Shown: in pieces, positions 21,749 through 33,811 of the stretch | Layout of the letters: every line of letters starts with the position of its first letter | How positions within the stretch are numbered: position 1 is the first letter of the stretch | Source of the DNA: Bretschneidera sinensis | Taxonomy: Eukaryota; Streptophyta; Magnoliopsida; Brassicales; Akaniaceae | Length of the DNA stretch: 64,000 nucleotides | NCBI GenBank assembly: GCA_023935145.1 | Contig: CM043699.1 | Coordinates: 143,459,536-143,523,535, forward strand | Reading direction: 5' to 3' | Made by a program: the position numbers and the translations under genes | Notes under the pieces: generated by a model | Databases searched by the model: none | What the model was told of the DNA's origin: nothing | Seen by the model: only the letters and a program-made list of their open reading frames with translations

Positions 21749-21868
21749 CGTTACGTTCAGTTATTTGGAATTGGAATTGAGTTTGAATTATAATTTTTTA
21801 ATATTAAAATGGTTAAAAAAAATTTATGATTCCAACTCAATCTCAATTCCAAACAACCAAACGTAACG
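21749..21868. mobile_element. Miniature inverted-repeat element, 120 bp, with TTA duplication
   Basis: The left end CGTTACGTTCAGTTATTTGG and the right end, read in reverse as CGTTACGTTTGGTTGTTTGG, form terminal inverted repeats. They continue for about 45 bases, so nearly the whole element can fold back. TTA flanks both ends (21746-21748 and 21869-21871), matching the 3-bp target preference of PIF/Harbinger-type elements. Confidence 0.75.
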
Positions 21869-22170
21869 TTAAAAAATAAGTTATTTGAAAGCAAACAAAC
21901 AATGCTTCCACCGTCATATAATGTGACAGTCTAATTAAAAAATTCTGAAAAAATAAATTTGTAATGTGTAATAAATAGTTGGTTTGTGCTGCATCATAAT
22001 ACGTGCTTAATGGTTCGACTTCTATCATTTTTCTCTTTTTAAAAAGACATTTCACTTTTTTTTAACTAGTAAATGACACGACAAAGTTTAAAAAACCAAA
22101 AATTGAGATTTACACGAATATAATCTAGTAAATGAATAAAATCATTGAATTAATTTTTTCACTCATAATG
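21869..22170. other. Non-coding spacer between two inverted-repeat elements
   Basis: About 300 bases of AT-rich sequence. I see nothing in it. Confidence 0.4.
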
Positions 22171-23050
22171 TTTTTTGGCGACATCGGGACAACCATGAGT
22201 CGAAAAAAGATACCAAATGGATCATTGGAAAGCACTTGCCAAGAGTTATCAAATGAGACCCATAAATACCATATTCCATCAAAAAAATATTATTTTTTTA
22301 AAAAAAATGGCATCAGTTTGTTGACGTTATAAAATGATATTCTCATAAGATTTTCTTATTGTTTACGCAAAATGAAATTTAATTTAATTTTTGAATGTTG
22401 AATTAACATTTGAAAAATTAATGACTAAGATTTAACCGCATACACTAAACCATTAAAAAAATTCTAATGAATTACAAATCTCTCTATTATTTTTTTAATA
22501 TTTTAATATTATGCTTAATTTCACACTATTAAAAGTAATTTATTTAAAAAATAAGAAATTTGTAAAATTCATTAAATTATTATATTGTAAATAATAATAA
22601 TAATTAAAAGAGCTTCATATATCACTACATTTTTATTATTAAAATTAATATTTAATTTTTTTAATAGTTTGATTATGATGATATATGAGATGAATGTATT
22701 AATTTATTATCTTCTAAATGATGCAATTACTTATTGCACTTTTTAACATATAAAAAAAAAATTTAAGAAAACATCCACATTTTCTTAATGCCATAGATGT
22801 ATCACTGGTTTTTTTTTTTTCCCCAAATATCAAATGTTAATTCAACATTTAAAAATTATAAACAATGAAAAAAATCGTATGAGAATATTTTTTATTATGT
22901 CAGCAAAGTGAAGGTATTTTTGAAAAAATAATATTCTTTCGACAGAATGTATCGCTTATGGGTCTCATTCGATAGCTCTTGGCGAGAGTTTTCCAACGAT
23001 GCCTGTGGTGCATTTTTTTGACTCACAGTTATTTCGATATCGTCAAAAAA
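22171..23050. mobile_element. Long-arm inverted-repeat (fold-back or MULE-like) element
   Basis: The left arm (22171 to about 22415) and the right arm (about 22830 to 23050) are reverse complements over roughly 220-245 bases with moderate divergence. Matched blocks include GCCAAGAG(T/C)TATC(A/G)AATGAG with CCCATAA, and ATGTTGAATTAACATTTGA. The outer ends are TTTTTTGGCGACATCG and, reversed, TTTTTTGACGATATCG. The roughly 410-base AT-rich middle has no ORF. Arms this long fit a non-autonomous Mutator-like or fold-back element. No target duplication was found. Confidence 0.75.
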
Positions 23051-24451
23051 CTTAGAAGAAGTAATATTTTTTTTATTTCAAAGTAGAATTAAATCAGAAA
23101 GTTCTTCAGATTTTACTGTCTGTAAACTTGAAGAAGAGACTTAGTTGTAACATGGATGACTATTCGACTGCAACCCATAACAAACTTGTTTATACAATTA
23201 AAAACGAATAAAACCTTAAAGATAATATTTACAACACGCCTTCAAATCTCAATTCTCATGTTGTGTTTTCATTTAAAAAAATTTACAACAATTAATTTCT
23301 TATCTTTTTTTCCTAATCCAGAATTGGAATAGTTTGCAGTCACCCATGTGTTGTTGGACAACTGCACCAGCTAAGCTAATACTAGAGAGAATGAAAAAGG
23401 ACATTAATGTTCTTATGGGATAATTAAAGGAATGGATTGGATTATAAATTAAATATAGATTGAAATATTAAAAATTGTATAGAGAATTTTGATGCCAAGT
23501 CAAACGGAATGTAATTGATTAGAATATGTTTTGAACCATTAAGATAGATATTAATAAGTTTCATTAATAATTTCGGGTCAAATGTCCACTTTTAATTTAT
23601 GATTATATGAATTTTCTCAACCCAAAAATCACTTTATTGTGACTAAAAAAATCATTTTATTAATATGCGACATAATGGATTTTATTTTATAGTTGTGGTC
23701 TATTTTGATGTCCGTTTGAGTGGTACTGTATTAAATCCACCCTCTTAACCATTAAAATAGACATCAACACATTTTATAATTATTAAGATGCTAGGAATTT
23801 AATCTTAAACCGAAAAAAAATTCACTAATAATTATAAGAGTACACTAATAACTTTTGTAATAAGTATACTTTATGTAATTATCTTTAAGATATTTATTAT
23901 TTTGTCAATGACATGGTAAAAAAATCTGTTCTAACAAAATGCCAGACAATAATTTATCTCATTATTAATATGTTTCGTTTATTCGAAATACGTTTAGAGA
24001 TTATCTCAGGTAAGAAATTTTTATTTGCAGATATAAAACTTATTTTTACATTTGGTTAAAAATTTAATTGATAATTTTTAATAACTTTAATAATAATGTT
24101 TATATATATTTAATTAATGTTACCCACAGAAATTTTAAAAATTACTTTTCAAATTTTCAACCCACCTCAAATAAAAATCTCTCCCAAAATGTTGGAGCTA
24201 TGAGGTGATACTCAAAAGGCCATTGACAATTTAGCAAACTTGTATGCACTCCAAACTTTTGAAGTTGACATTTGGATTAAATCCGTAATTGGGAGATGCT
24301 TAAAAGGTGCATTCTTTATGATTTGACACTTAAAATTATTTTGACCTCAAGATTAGTAGTGGTATCCAGTTAATCTTTTGCTTTAATTTAGTTAAAACTA
24401 TATATTTATTTGATATATTTAACTATCTCGAGTTTAGTAGTCATTCTTTTT
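23051..24451. other. Non-coding AT-rich spacer
   Basis: No supported gene or clear repeat. Confidence 0.5.
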
Positions 24452-25081
24452 ATTTTATTTTGTAGGGAATAGAAATTAGATAAGAAAGTATAGCTTCATA
24501 GCATTTTCATTGTCTTTATAAAAAAAATTCAATTGATTCAATAATTTAGATATTTACAAAGGAAAATGTTTTGCTAACAAATATCATTTTGTATTGTTTT
24601 ATTTAATATTAAATATTTTTAGTGAATAATTTATCGGAAAAATAATGGGTTGGTGTAAAAAAATTCACATATTTAAAATCAAGTATTTTTATCTGTACCT
24701 GTTTGACCTACGATAGATTACCTGTTACTCAATCTGCCCATTATCTATTGTCTTTATATATTTATTTTATTTTGTAGGGAATAAAAATTAGATAAGAAAG
24801 TATAGTTTCATAGTATTTCTATTGTCTTTATTAAAAAAATTCAGTTGATTCAATAATTTAGATATTTACAAAAAAAAATGTCTTATTGACAAATATCATT
24901 TTATATTATTTAATTTAATATTAAATATTTTTAGTGAATTACGTGGGTTTACCAGCAAAATAGTGGATTTGTGTAAAAAAGTTTACATATTTAAAATCAA
25001 GTATTATTACCCATGCCTGTTTGATTTGCGACCCACGATGGATTATCCGTATCCAACTTTGCCTGCCCATTATCTACCTAT
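24452..25081 (+). repeat. Tandem duplication of about 312 bp
   Basis: Two copies (about 24452-24752 and 24764-25081) share blocks such as TTTTATTTTGTAGGGAATA, TTAGATAAGAAAGTATAG and ATTTAAAATCAAGTATT, offset by 312 bases with small indels. Divergence is roughly 10 percent by eye, so the duplication is not recent. No coding sequence is inside. Confidence 0.85.
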
Positions 25082-25084
25082 AAT

Positions 25085-25654
25085 CAATGTTTTCAACAAC
25101 GTTTTTTGGGCGTGCCTCAAGGTGAGACGAGCTAAAAATGTATTGAGGCACAAACTTTTGAGTGTTTTTTTATTGAGTGTATATCTTTTATTTTGGGACG
25201 TATTTTTTTTACGCCCCGTTAAATATTTTTAAAAATCTAAAAAAAATGAAAGTCATAGACCCAGAACCCATGCCAAATGAGTATACAAGCCTTAACTGCT
25301 TAACTAGTCGTTTTGTTGTGATATTACTGCAATTCATTAATATTTATTATACTTTATTTGGTTTAATAATAATTACAAACTATTTAATTAATCACTTAAT
25401 ATATTAATAATTATAAAATTCAATTTATAATTTATATGCTTTAAAAAACTAGTAAAAATATTAAAAAATATTAAAAATTAATTAAAATTATTATTATTAT
25501 TTTATATCATTTATATTATTCACTTAATATTATTTTCTTAGAATTTTAAAACGCTTCAAAGTCTCAAAAGGTTTACGCCAAACATCTCAAAGATTGCACT
25601 TCTCTTTATTGGATTAAAAAGACTCGTCCAATGTCTTCACTTCTGAAAACACTG
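25085..25654. mobile_element. Non-autonomous hAT-like element
   Basis: The left terminus CAATGTTTTCAA and the right terminus, read in reverse as CAGTGTTTTCAG, form 12-bp inverted repeats. The flanks CCTATAAT (25077-25084) and CCTCTAAC (25655-25662) agree at six of eight bases, an eroded 8-bp target duplication as hAT elements make. The inside holds a CGTGCCTCAAGGTGAGACGA segment common in such plant repeats and no transposase. Confidence 0.65.
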
Positions 25655-25662
25655 CCTCTAAC

Positions 25663-27166
25663 TATATGCTATGGTTGCTCGCAATCGCAGAAATCATATT
25701 GATTTCTTTTCTCAAACCTATTAATGTGTTTTGATGAAAAACACGAGCTTCTTGTTTCTTCCTCTTGCCTTTACTGTTTGGTAATTCTTGTTTCTTTGCT
25801 AAAGATTAGTTAGAAATGGGATGGCGCTATTTGACATTACAACATCTATTAATTTGGATGATGAGGCCGTATATGAATGATGAATCCTATTGAATGCAAA
25901 TTAATTCTTCTGTCACATACTAAAAAAAAACAATCTAAAACCTTAAGATAAAAGAGTTGAATTAGGGTGTGGCCTATCATTTTTTCTTATCCCACAATTA
26001 TTTGAATTATAAAAAGTTTAAAACGAAGAAAAATACTAAAAGTTAAAATAATAACAAACATTAAAAAAATAAAAAATGAAAAATGCAGAATAATAAAGAA
26101 CTATAAAAGAAATAATGATTGTTGCCATCAACATACTTGATAGTGAAAATAAAAAAAAGACAAGATATAATATTAAACATAACAGATTTTTCTAATTTTT
26201 TTTTATTTTCGCTTGTTTTCTTCATTAAACTCTCTTTTACTCGATTCTCTTACTCTTCCCTTTCATCCATTTTTTTCCATTTCCATCAAGTATAGTTTAA
26301 CCTCAAAAAAAAAAAATCAGCTTTTTTTAAATATAATATCAGTAGTTTATATTTATGCAATATTTTATTTTACTTCTCCGTAAAACCAAATTTTAACCAA
26401 TCAACTTTTTAAAATTTAGGGATGGGTTTGAACCGTATATTTTTCTCTATCATTTGCATCTGTGAATTTTTGTCCATACATGCTTCCTCACTTAATGGGT
26501 ATACATACTTTATTTTCTATCCTCATCCCATCAAGTACGAGTACTTGTTTGGATAATTTATACATATTTTAATTAATCTTGTCATTATGTTTCTTATGTT
26601 TAATAATTACATTTTAAAAATTATAAAATAACTAAATTAAAATAAATAAAACAATACCTTTTCCTTAATTAAATAAAAAATATATAATTAATTACAAATT
26701 ATTTATAATAATATATAATAATATCCATCTTCGACAGATATTTTAATTTTTTTCCCGCACCCCAGTCATTACAAAAAAAACCATCCAACCCTAATACTGC
26801 TCGTGTACCACGTGTTACCCATATGCCTAATCATTTATGTCCATACAACAAATAAAAATGATCAATCAATTCTAAAAAAGGAATAAAAAGGAAAACAATT
26901 TCCTTGACTAGACTGTTAAGGGTCCGATAGTTCACTTTAAAAAAAGAAAGAAAAATAGAAGCCACATTCCTTTACCTTGACCCCACGTAACACCTCCCTC
27001 CTCTTCTTACTTAACCCCCAACATTTTCCCCCACTTCTCGCTCACAAAAGAGTGTCCCGGAAAATAATAATGAACCAGAAATTGACATGATGTCACTAGT
27101 GAGCCCCGTCCTCCACTCTCTCCTTAACCAAGCACTCTCTCCATTTCGTTCACTATCTGCAACACC
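25663..27166. other. Spacer and presumed promoter of the PP2-A15-like gene
   Basis: AT-rich up to about 26750, then less so towards the gene. No ORF of note. The transcription start of the downstream gene is not evident. Confidence 0.45.
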
Positions 27167-27242
27167 ATGACTCGAAACAACACATATCCATTACACACCC
27201 CAGAACATTGCACATATGCACGCCCAGAGCAGTGTTGAGTGA
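27167..27242 (+). promoter_or_regulatory. Two overlapping upstream ORFs in the leader of the PP2-A15-like gene
   Basis: A 23-codon uORF (27167-27238, ATG in context CACCATGA) and an 8-codon uORF in another frame (27216-27242) both end about 30 bases before the main ATG at 27272. If transcription starts upstream of 27167, they should lower or condition translation of the main frame. The start site is not known. Confidence 0.45.
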
Positions 27243-27271
27243 ATTGAAGAGCGAGCAAGGGAAAGGGACCC

Positions 27272-30200
27272 ATGGGTGCGTCGCTATCGAACCTGCCCGA
27301 CGGAACCAATGGCTCGGCTGTAGGTCCGGGCTTAGGTGACATACCGGAGAGCTGCGTGGCTTGCGTGTTTCTTTACCTGACTCCACCAGAAATTTGCAAC
27401 CTGGCTAGGCTGAACCGCTCTTTCCGTGACGCAGCATCCTCTGATTCGGTTTGGGTGAAGAAGTTGCCGCCTAATTACAAAGATCTGCTCGACTTGTTGC
27501 CACGTGAGAGGTGCCAGAATATCTCCAAGAAGGATATTTTTGCTCTGCTATCTCGCCCAGTCCCCTTTGATGATGGAAATAAGGTCCGTGGGTTTTGTGG
27601 GTATTCTGGTTTCTGAGTTCTTTGTTCAAAAATTTGGGTTATGGGGCTTTCTGGGGGTTAGATTGGGGATTAGGGTTTTGTGGGTCAGTTTGTTTTTTGG
27701 TGGAATACTGGAATTGATGGGTTTGCGTGTTTTTTTTGTTTGTGAATTTGGTGCCTTTTTTTTAAAAGTTATTTTATTTGAGTGTTAATGTGAGGGGTGT
27801 GTTTGTGCAGGAAGTATGGCTTGACAGAGTGACAGGGAGGGTTTGCATGTCTATTTCGACGAAGGGGATGGCGATAACTGGGATCGAAGACCGGAGATAT
27901 TGGAATTGGATTCCTACTGAAGAATCTAGGTTAGACGTGAACTAATTTAGTTTAAACAAGGTTTAGTTAATTGAATGTGATATAAGCTTAATATGGGAGT
28001 TAAATAATTGTATGGTAAAATGATTTGACCAGAGTTTCCATCTATTTCGTATTACCAGGGGATCCAAATTTAGTATTGAGACTTAAAGAAGCAAATAGTT
28101 GCATTAATTGTTTCATTGTCTGTTCATTTACATTCTATTTGGAGCAAATGCACGGGTTAAAATGAAATTCCCTTGGCATGTCATACTCATGTGTATTATT
28201 CATCTGCCTCTTTTGAAGCTGATTTTTCCATCTATTCAGTTTGTCACAATGGCAGAATGAGGAAGGAAAAAGTGTATTAGGATTTATATCTTAGGCGGTA
28301 TTTGAAATTAGGATGCTATATCTACTACTTTTAGTGCTATGGTTAAGTGAATTTCTAAGATTTTTAAATAAATGTATATTTCAAAGATGATGATATTGGC
28401 CAAATATTTTGAATTACTTGAGTGGAACAGGTGTGTGAGGAACTGTCATTTGATAAGATGGACAAATATATTGCAACAAGGTAGCTGCTGATTGAGCTTT
28501 CATATATTGAGATATGTAGAGGTTCTGCTTTTACTCTCTCTATTTTTTGGATGATCTTGAAAGAGAGAAATTGTAGGGCTTGTGAGGGAGTAGAGAGATC
28601 TATTTGATACCACAAGAGTGGAAGGTTAACACTCTTTGTTTTTGGTCTAAGGAGAATTATTTTGTAAATGAGGAAGAGTTGCTTGATTATATAGATTAAC
28701 TATCTTGTAGATAGTCTCTTTGTAAATGGATTGCAACCCCTTGGTGCTTTTTATACAAATATTTACTTATAAAAAAATGGAAATGGTACTGCAATTGTAG
28801 GGTGATCTTTTATGGAAAATTTAAAGGCAACTGAGGTTTTCTAGGCATCTGGAGAAGCCTTAAAAAAGTGTGAATAGGGTGTTTTTGCTAGCTAAATGAA
28901 GGCTTGTTTAGTTTTTCTTGTACTTATTCATTCTTCTATGCAAAGTGCGATTGAAAGTAGCAAGTACTTGTATATATTTTTGGAGTGTTTCGATTAGGTC
29001 ATATTTCAACTCATTGCTTGTTTCTTTGTGTATCTATTTGTCTATAATTTTGGGTCCCTTGTGAATAAGAGTATATTTGCTAGTTAAATGAAGGCTTGTT
29101 CAGTTTTTCTCGCACTTACAGATTCTTCTATGTAAAGTGCGATGGAGAGTAGCAAGTACTTGTACATATTTTTGGAGTGTTTCGGTTAAATCTTATTTCA
29201 AATCATTGCTTGTTTCTCTGTGTATCTATCTGTCTATAATTTTGGGCCCCTTGTTGGATAGCAACTTTATTATGGATGCTAATATCATATGGGGTCCCCT
29301 TTTCAACTTTTTAGCCTATTTCGGACTAAAGGTGGATGATTAGAGATTAATTATCTTTCGCCTGTTGTAATTTTGTTCTGCTGGAAGGTCCCCTTAATCA
29401 TCTAATCTCAAAACTTGCCAACTCCCAACCTGGAACTATGTGGTGGCTTGAACTTTGAGATTCTTGTTGATTGCTGTTCCATTTGCATGATAATTTTGAG
29501 ATGGTCATGCTTAAATCATTTCTAGTGTTCAACCACCTACTTTATATCTTGCTTTATGTTGGAGGAGTAGATTCTTATACTTCTTTTGTCTTTTTTGATA
29601 TTTGGAATTTTATTCTGGAAGTTTACTTCTTCCAGTTTCAACATTGGTGGCTGTGTGTTCATGGTGGAGTTATTGGAAGCTTAAGTAGTGGTGAATCACA
29701 GAGAGTCAATTCTCTGATATAGAGCTCCTAGAATATTTTTGGGGACAAATTACTTAGGTTTCATTGAAACTTTGAGGTATGAAACTCTAGACCGTCAGAC
29801 AAATTGAAAGCTTATAACACTTGGCTAACCCAATATCAAAAGGATAATACTTCTTTTAATAAAAAATCATACAAATTACTAAAAAAATTTACAAACTATA
29901 CCTTGCATTTAGTCCTATCAATACCCCTTGAATTTTGGCACCCGAAGCATGCTGCTGGACAAATTATTGGATGCCTCATCAATTTGTAAAATGATCTTGT
30001 ATTATTTGGTAGTGAAAATAACAGTGCTCATAACAAAATATCCCATTCACGCTGAGTATCATTTATGGTTATTTTAGTGAAATAGTTTTGGGCAGGCCCA
30101 ATGAGTAAACTTATGTACTACTATGAGTGTGTGAGCTAGTTTCACAGTGCAGCAGCCTTATGTACTTAGTTCAAGGGTTCAGATTGACTGTTTTAGGGGC

Positions 30201-32382
30201 ACATTATAGGCTTTCCTGTGTAAACTTGTAGTCGTCAGGATTTTTTGTTGAAATTTGGAGGCACAAATAATACTGCAAACATGATAGTGTTAGGAAATTC
30301 CTGGAAGCACATTCTGTTTTGTGCCTTGACTATCATTTGCGGCTTCAGAATTGTGCTATTTCTTGAGAGATCCATAGTAGTGGAAATTATCACTTTTATC
30401 TACTGTGCTGTAACTTGTGTTTGGTGCAGAGTCCCAGTTCTTAAATTAGAAATGGGTTTCCAGTTTTCATTCTATCTAACCAACTCCAAGTACCTGTTAT
30501 TCCATTTTTTTTTCTTTTGTTATTCTAGTGTATTTTTCTTTGACAAGTAAAAGAGTATATTAGAAAAGCACCAAGGGGGTGCAACCCAAGAACAAACTAA
30601 TTACAAGAAATAAACTCAACAAACTCTAAGAGAGGTCTTCCTTATTTACAAAAATTTCCCTCCTAAACCAAAAATTTGTGGTATTGAGCCATCTATCACA
30701 AATGGCTTCTAAGGGAAACATAAGATAATAGTAGTTCTTTCTGATCTGTCTTCAATCTTGGTGCTGTTTTGTGCTTCAATCATCTTATTGTAAAACCTAT
30801 GCTTTGCAAGGTTCTCCTTTCTGGTATCAGCATTGATTTGAATGTTCTCTGTTCAACTTTCTGAATGAGAACATGTATCCTCTCTTTTCCCTCCTTTTCT
30901 TGTTTACTATTCTCAAGATTTCATCTTCTCTCTATAATCATCACGTGTTTGCTTTTAGAAGACTGTGCTTTCTTGCAATCCTACTATCATTCTGGCTTTC
31001 TTTCTCCAAAATCACATTCTGATATACCTTCTCATATCTTTTGCTTTTATTTTTCATTATTTGTAAATTAGGCCCTTGTCAACTTGATAGTCTCTCATAT
31101 ATTTGAAGAAATTTTATGCGTGAGTGTTGCCTTTTCTTTTCTTGGGCTGTGAAGGTTGTATTTTTTTTTTCAGTTGTACACATTGTTTCTTTCTTGTGGT
31201 AAGTTAAAAGCTATATTTACTCTTTCGTCTTTGGTGCGCCAGTTTGTTCATATTTATTGGGGAGTTAAAATATTAAACACCACCTGGAGCTGCCTGAGAG
31301 CATTTTAATCTGTAACTCAATGATATTTTGTCATAATTTGGGATTGGATAGCATGACATGTTTGTTTAACATCATTGTACATGAAAGCTACCATGCCAAT
31401 GCCCAAATGTTGTAATTGTCTTTGTATCGAGGATTTTTAATTTTTTTCTTTTTTACTGACAACATTTTATGATCCCCCTTGATAAGAAAATGATTACGAA
31501 TGATGAGGCCCGGTGTGACTTATTACAAGAATCAAATTTTTTAATGAAGCTAATGCCGCAGAACAAAATAAAATTGTTCATGCAAAAGATAGAAGGGAAT
31601 ATGCAAAAATTATTATTTTCATCCATTAGAAGGATTTTATCAGAAGTTCTTTGTGCTCGGTAGCACAAAATATTTATAGATATTGATTCTTATATTTTCT
31701 TAATACCCTATTGACCAGCAATTGGCAATGTTCTAGGTGTCAGGATATTATGCAATGAATTAATTGATTGCCATTTCTCTCTGGAAATTTTTGTCTGCCT
31801 TTATCATATTTTATGGAAAAAAAACTGGCTTTGTATTATAATTTTTTAAACCAACATCATAGAAATTTTTTTTTTGAAAGAGATTTTGATAATGTGCCTG
31901 CTATGTTGCTTTTTTTTTTTTGCAGATTCCATGTTGTAGCCTATTTGCTGCAAATATGGTGGTTTGAAGTAGATGGGGTAGTAAAGTTCCCTTTTCCTGC
32001 TGATGTATATACTCTGTCATTCAGGCTTCATCTCGGAAAGTTTTCTAAAAGGTTAGGACGACGTGTCTGCAATTTCGATCACACCCATGGTTGGGACATT
32101 AAACCAGTACGGTGTGAGTTGTCTACTTCAGATGGTCAGCAAGCATCGTGTGAGTGCTGTTTAGATGATACTGAACAAGACGATGCAAATGGCACCCATA
32201 AGCGCGGGTGCTGGATAGAGTACAAGGTAGGTGAATTCACTGTTACTGACTCAGAACCAGCAACTGAAGTCAGATGGTCCATGAAACAGATTGATTGCAC
32301 ACATTCAAAAGGTGGCCTTTGTGTAGATTCTGTATTTATTATCCCCAGTGATTTGAAAGAGCGTAAAAGAAAGGGAGTTTAA
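27272..32382 (+). CDS. PP2-A15: F-box protein PP2-A15-like (F-box plus phloem protein 2 lectin domain)
   Basis: There are three coding exons: 27272-27583, 27811-27929 and 31926-32382, all with GT-AG borders and preserved frame, giving 295 residues. The start is MGASLSNL. The F-box lies at about residues 21-66 (IPESCVACVFLYLTPPEICN) and would bind SKP1 in an SCF ubiquitin ligase. The PP2 lectin-like domain follows from about 105, with motifs YWNWIPTEESRF, VAYLLQIWWFEVDG and GWDIKPVRCELST, and ends near SVFIIPSDLKER. Length and intron positions fit the PP2-A12 to A15 group. Synteny with RPL24 and the SR kinase points to A15. Intron 2 is 4.0 kb and contains LINE pieces in both orientations. The substrate is unknown. 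Confidence 0.9.
28545..28796 (+). mobile_element. 3' end of an L1-type LINE in intron 2 of PP2-A15
   Basis: The text GAAAGAGAGAAATTGTAGGG, then GAGGAAGAGTTGCTTGATT, and the terminal CCCCTTGGTGCTTTTTATAC with TTTACTTATAAAAAAA match the 3' end of the LINE fragment at 49450-49645. It is a severely 5'-truncated copy. Confidence 0.7.
28869..29252 (+). repeat. Tandem duplication of 192 bp inside PP2-A15 intron 2
   Basis: Two copies offset by 192 bases share AAATGAAGGCTTGTT, AGTAGCAAGTACTTGTA, TTTTTGGAGTGTTTCG and CTATAATTTTGGG. The copies differ at about one base in ten. They do not contain an exon. Confidence 0.85.
30536..30735 (-). mobile_element. Minus-strand LINE 3' end in PP2-A15 intron 2
   Basis: The text TTTGACAAGTAAAAGAG, then AAAAGCACCAAGGGGGTGCA, parallels the 3' end of the large LINE at 51186-51240, also in reverse orientation. 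A TTAAGCCATC-like block further in agrees with that family. It is a short truncated copy. Confidence 0.65.
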
Positions 32383-33127
32383 AAGCAGCCATAAACCCAG
32401 CGAGGATGTTGTTTAGTACTTTCAGTGATCCCTGAAGAATATATATGGGATTTATCATACAGCTTATACTTTTGAAGGCATTTGATGTTTTAGAGGATGC
32501 CATCTTAATTGGTTTTTGGAGTAGGTACGTATCCTATATGGTTATGTAATTCTCACTAATGTGTATTTGATCAAGTTTTGTTTTTTTTTATACCTTGCAG
32601 ATAAGATTTAAGAGAATGTGCTTTGGTTTATCAACTTGTTTTTCCCAGGCGCTTTGTGTCAAGCATTTATTAACTTAGTTGTGATTAAAATGAGGTACAA
32701 TCTTTCCTAAATCTTATCACAGGCAGTGATATTGCTCTCTTTTCTGTGCTTTAGTTTTGGAAAGCTTGGGAGATGCTAGGAGTAATGTTTTTGTCCTGTG
32801 TGTGTTATCATGGCTCATTTACTCTTTTGTTTGGGAAATATTCCTCGAGTTATTTATATGCACTGTGGATGCGTGCTTATTCTGTGATCAAACTAGTTAA
32901 TATTGTTCATCCTAAAAAAATAGTTAATATTGAACTGAAGATATAGCTATTCTGCCGTACATTGCTGTGAATATGGATAGGATTTGAGTAGCAATTTCAA
33001 TCTCTTATTCACAGACTGTGTAGGGGCATGGGGCTAATAGTTTTTATTTCTCGTTCCATGAGAAACTCTTTCCACTACGCTTATTACTTTCGATTCGACA
33101 ATCCAGAATTCGAATTGATGCATTTTT
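32383..33127. other. Downstream region of PP2-A15
   Basis: Contains the presumed 3' UTR and then spacer. No further gene seen. Confidence 0.4.
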
Positions 33128-33811
33128 CATAGTTATCATAATCTTACGATTCACGATTCGATTCAATTAAGGACATAAACAATTCAAATCAATATGTCGA
33201 ATGTAAGTTAATCTTGAATCAGTGTCGAATCTACGATTCGTTTTGCTTTGATTCAATTTGTACGATTCGTCTGATTCAATAAAACTTACAATTTTTTTTT
33301 AAAAAATATATAGAAAAAAGTTTAAGATAAGATGTTTAGAGCTAAAATAAATATAGTTCATTAGTTTTTCTCATTATAAGTTAATCTAGAAATTTATGAT
33401 TTTAAGACTTTTGTGATGAAACAAACAAAGCCCATATAGCATTCATATCTTTGATTTCAATCCATAATAGTATTAACTATAATAATACTATTATTTTATT
33501 TTATTACTTTATTATCTTATTTATTAATTTATTATATTGTGCTATATTAGTTGTTAGTTGTTAGCAAATTACTATTATGTGACTATATTATATGTTAATT
33601 AGAGTAGGTCATGGTATTCAAGCGTTTTTTCAATTGGTCACATGATCATTCAACATATGTTCAAATATTTTACTTTTAATGTATATTGTTTATTTTACAT
33701 GTATACATGTCAGTTTAAATTAATTTTAAGAATTAATACTGAATCTTACTATTCGATTCTCGATTCACAAAATCGAGATTTCGATTCACGATTCTCTATT
33801 TGACAACTATG
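33128..33811. mobile_element. Non-autonomous DNA element with CATAGTTRTCA ends
   Basis: CATAGTTATCA at the left and TGACAACTATG at the right are inverted with one mismatch. Subterminal GATTCACGATTCGATTC-type repeats occur in both orientations near both ends. The middle is AT-rich and has no ORF. This resembles a common family of plant miniature elements, but its superfamily is uncertain and no target duplication is clear. Confidence 0.6.

Noticed and set aside
33128..33811. Possible origin-like or regulatory palindromes (GATTCGATTC repeats)
   Set aside because: They are better explained as subterminal repeats of a non-autonomous element with inverted ends.
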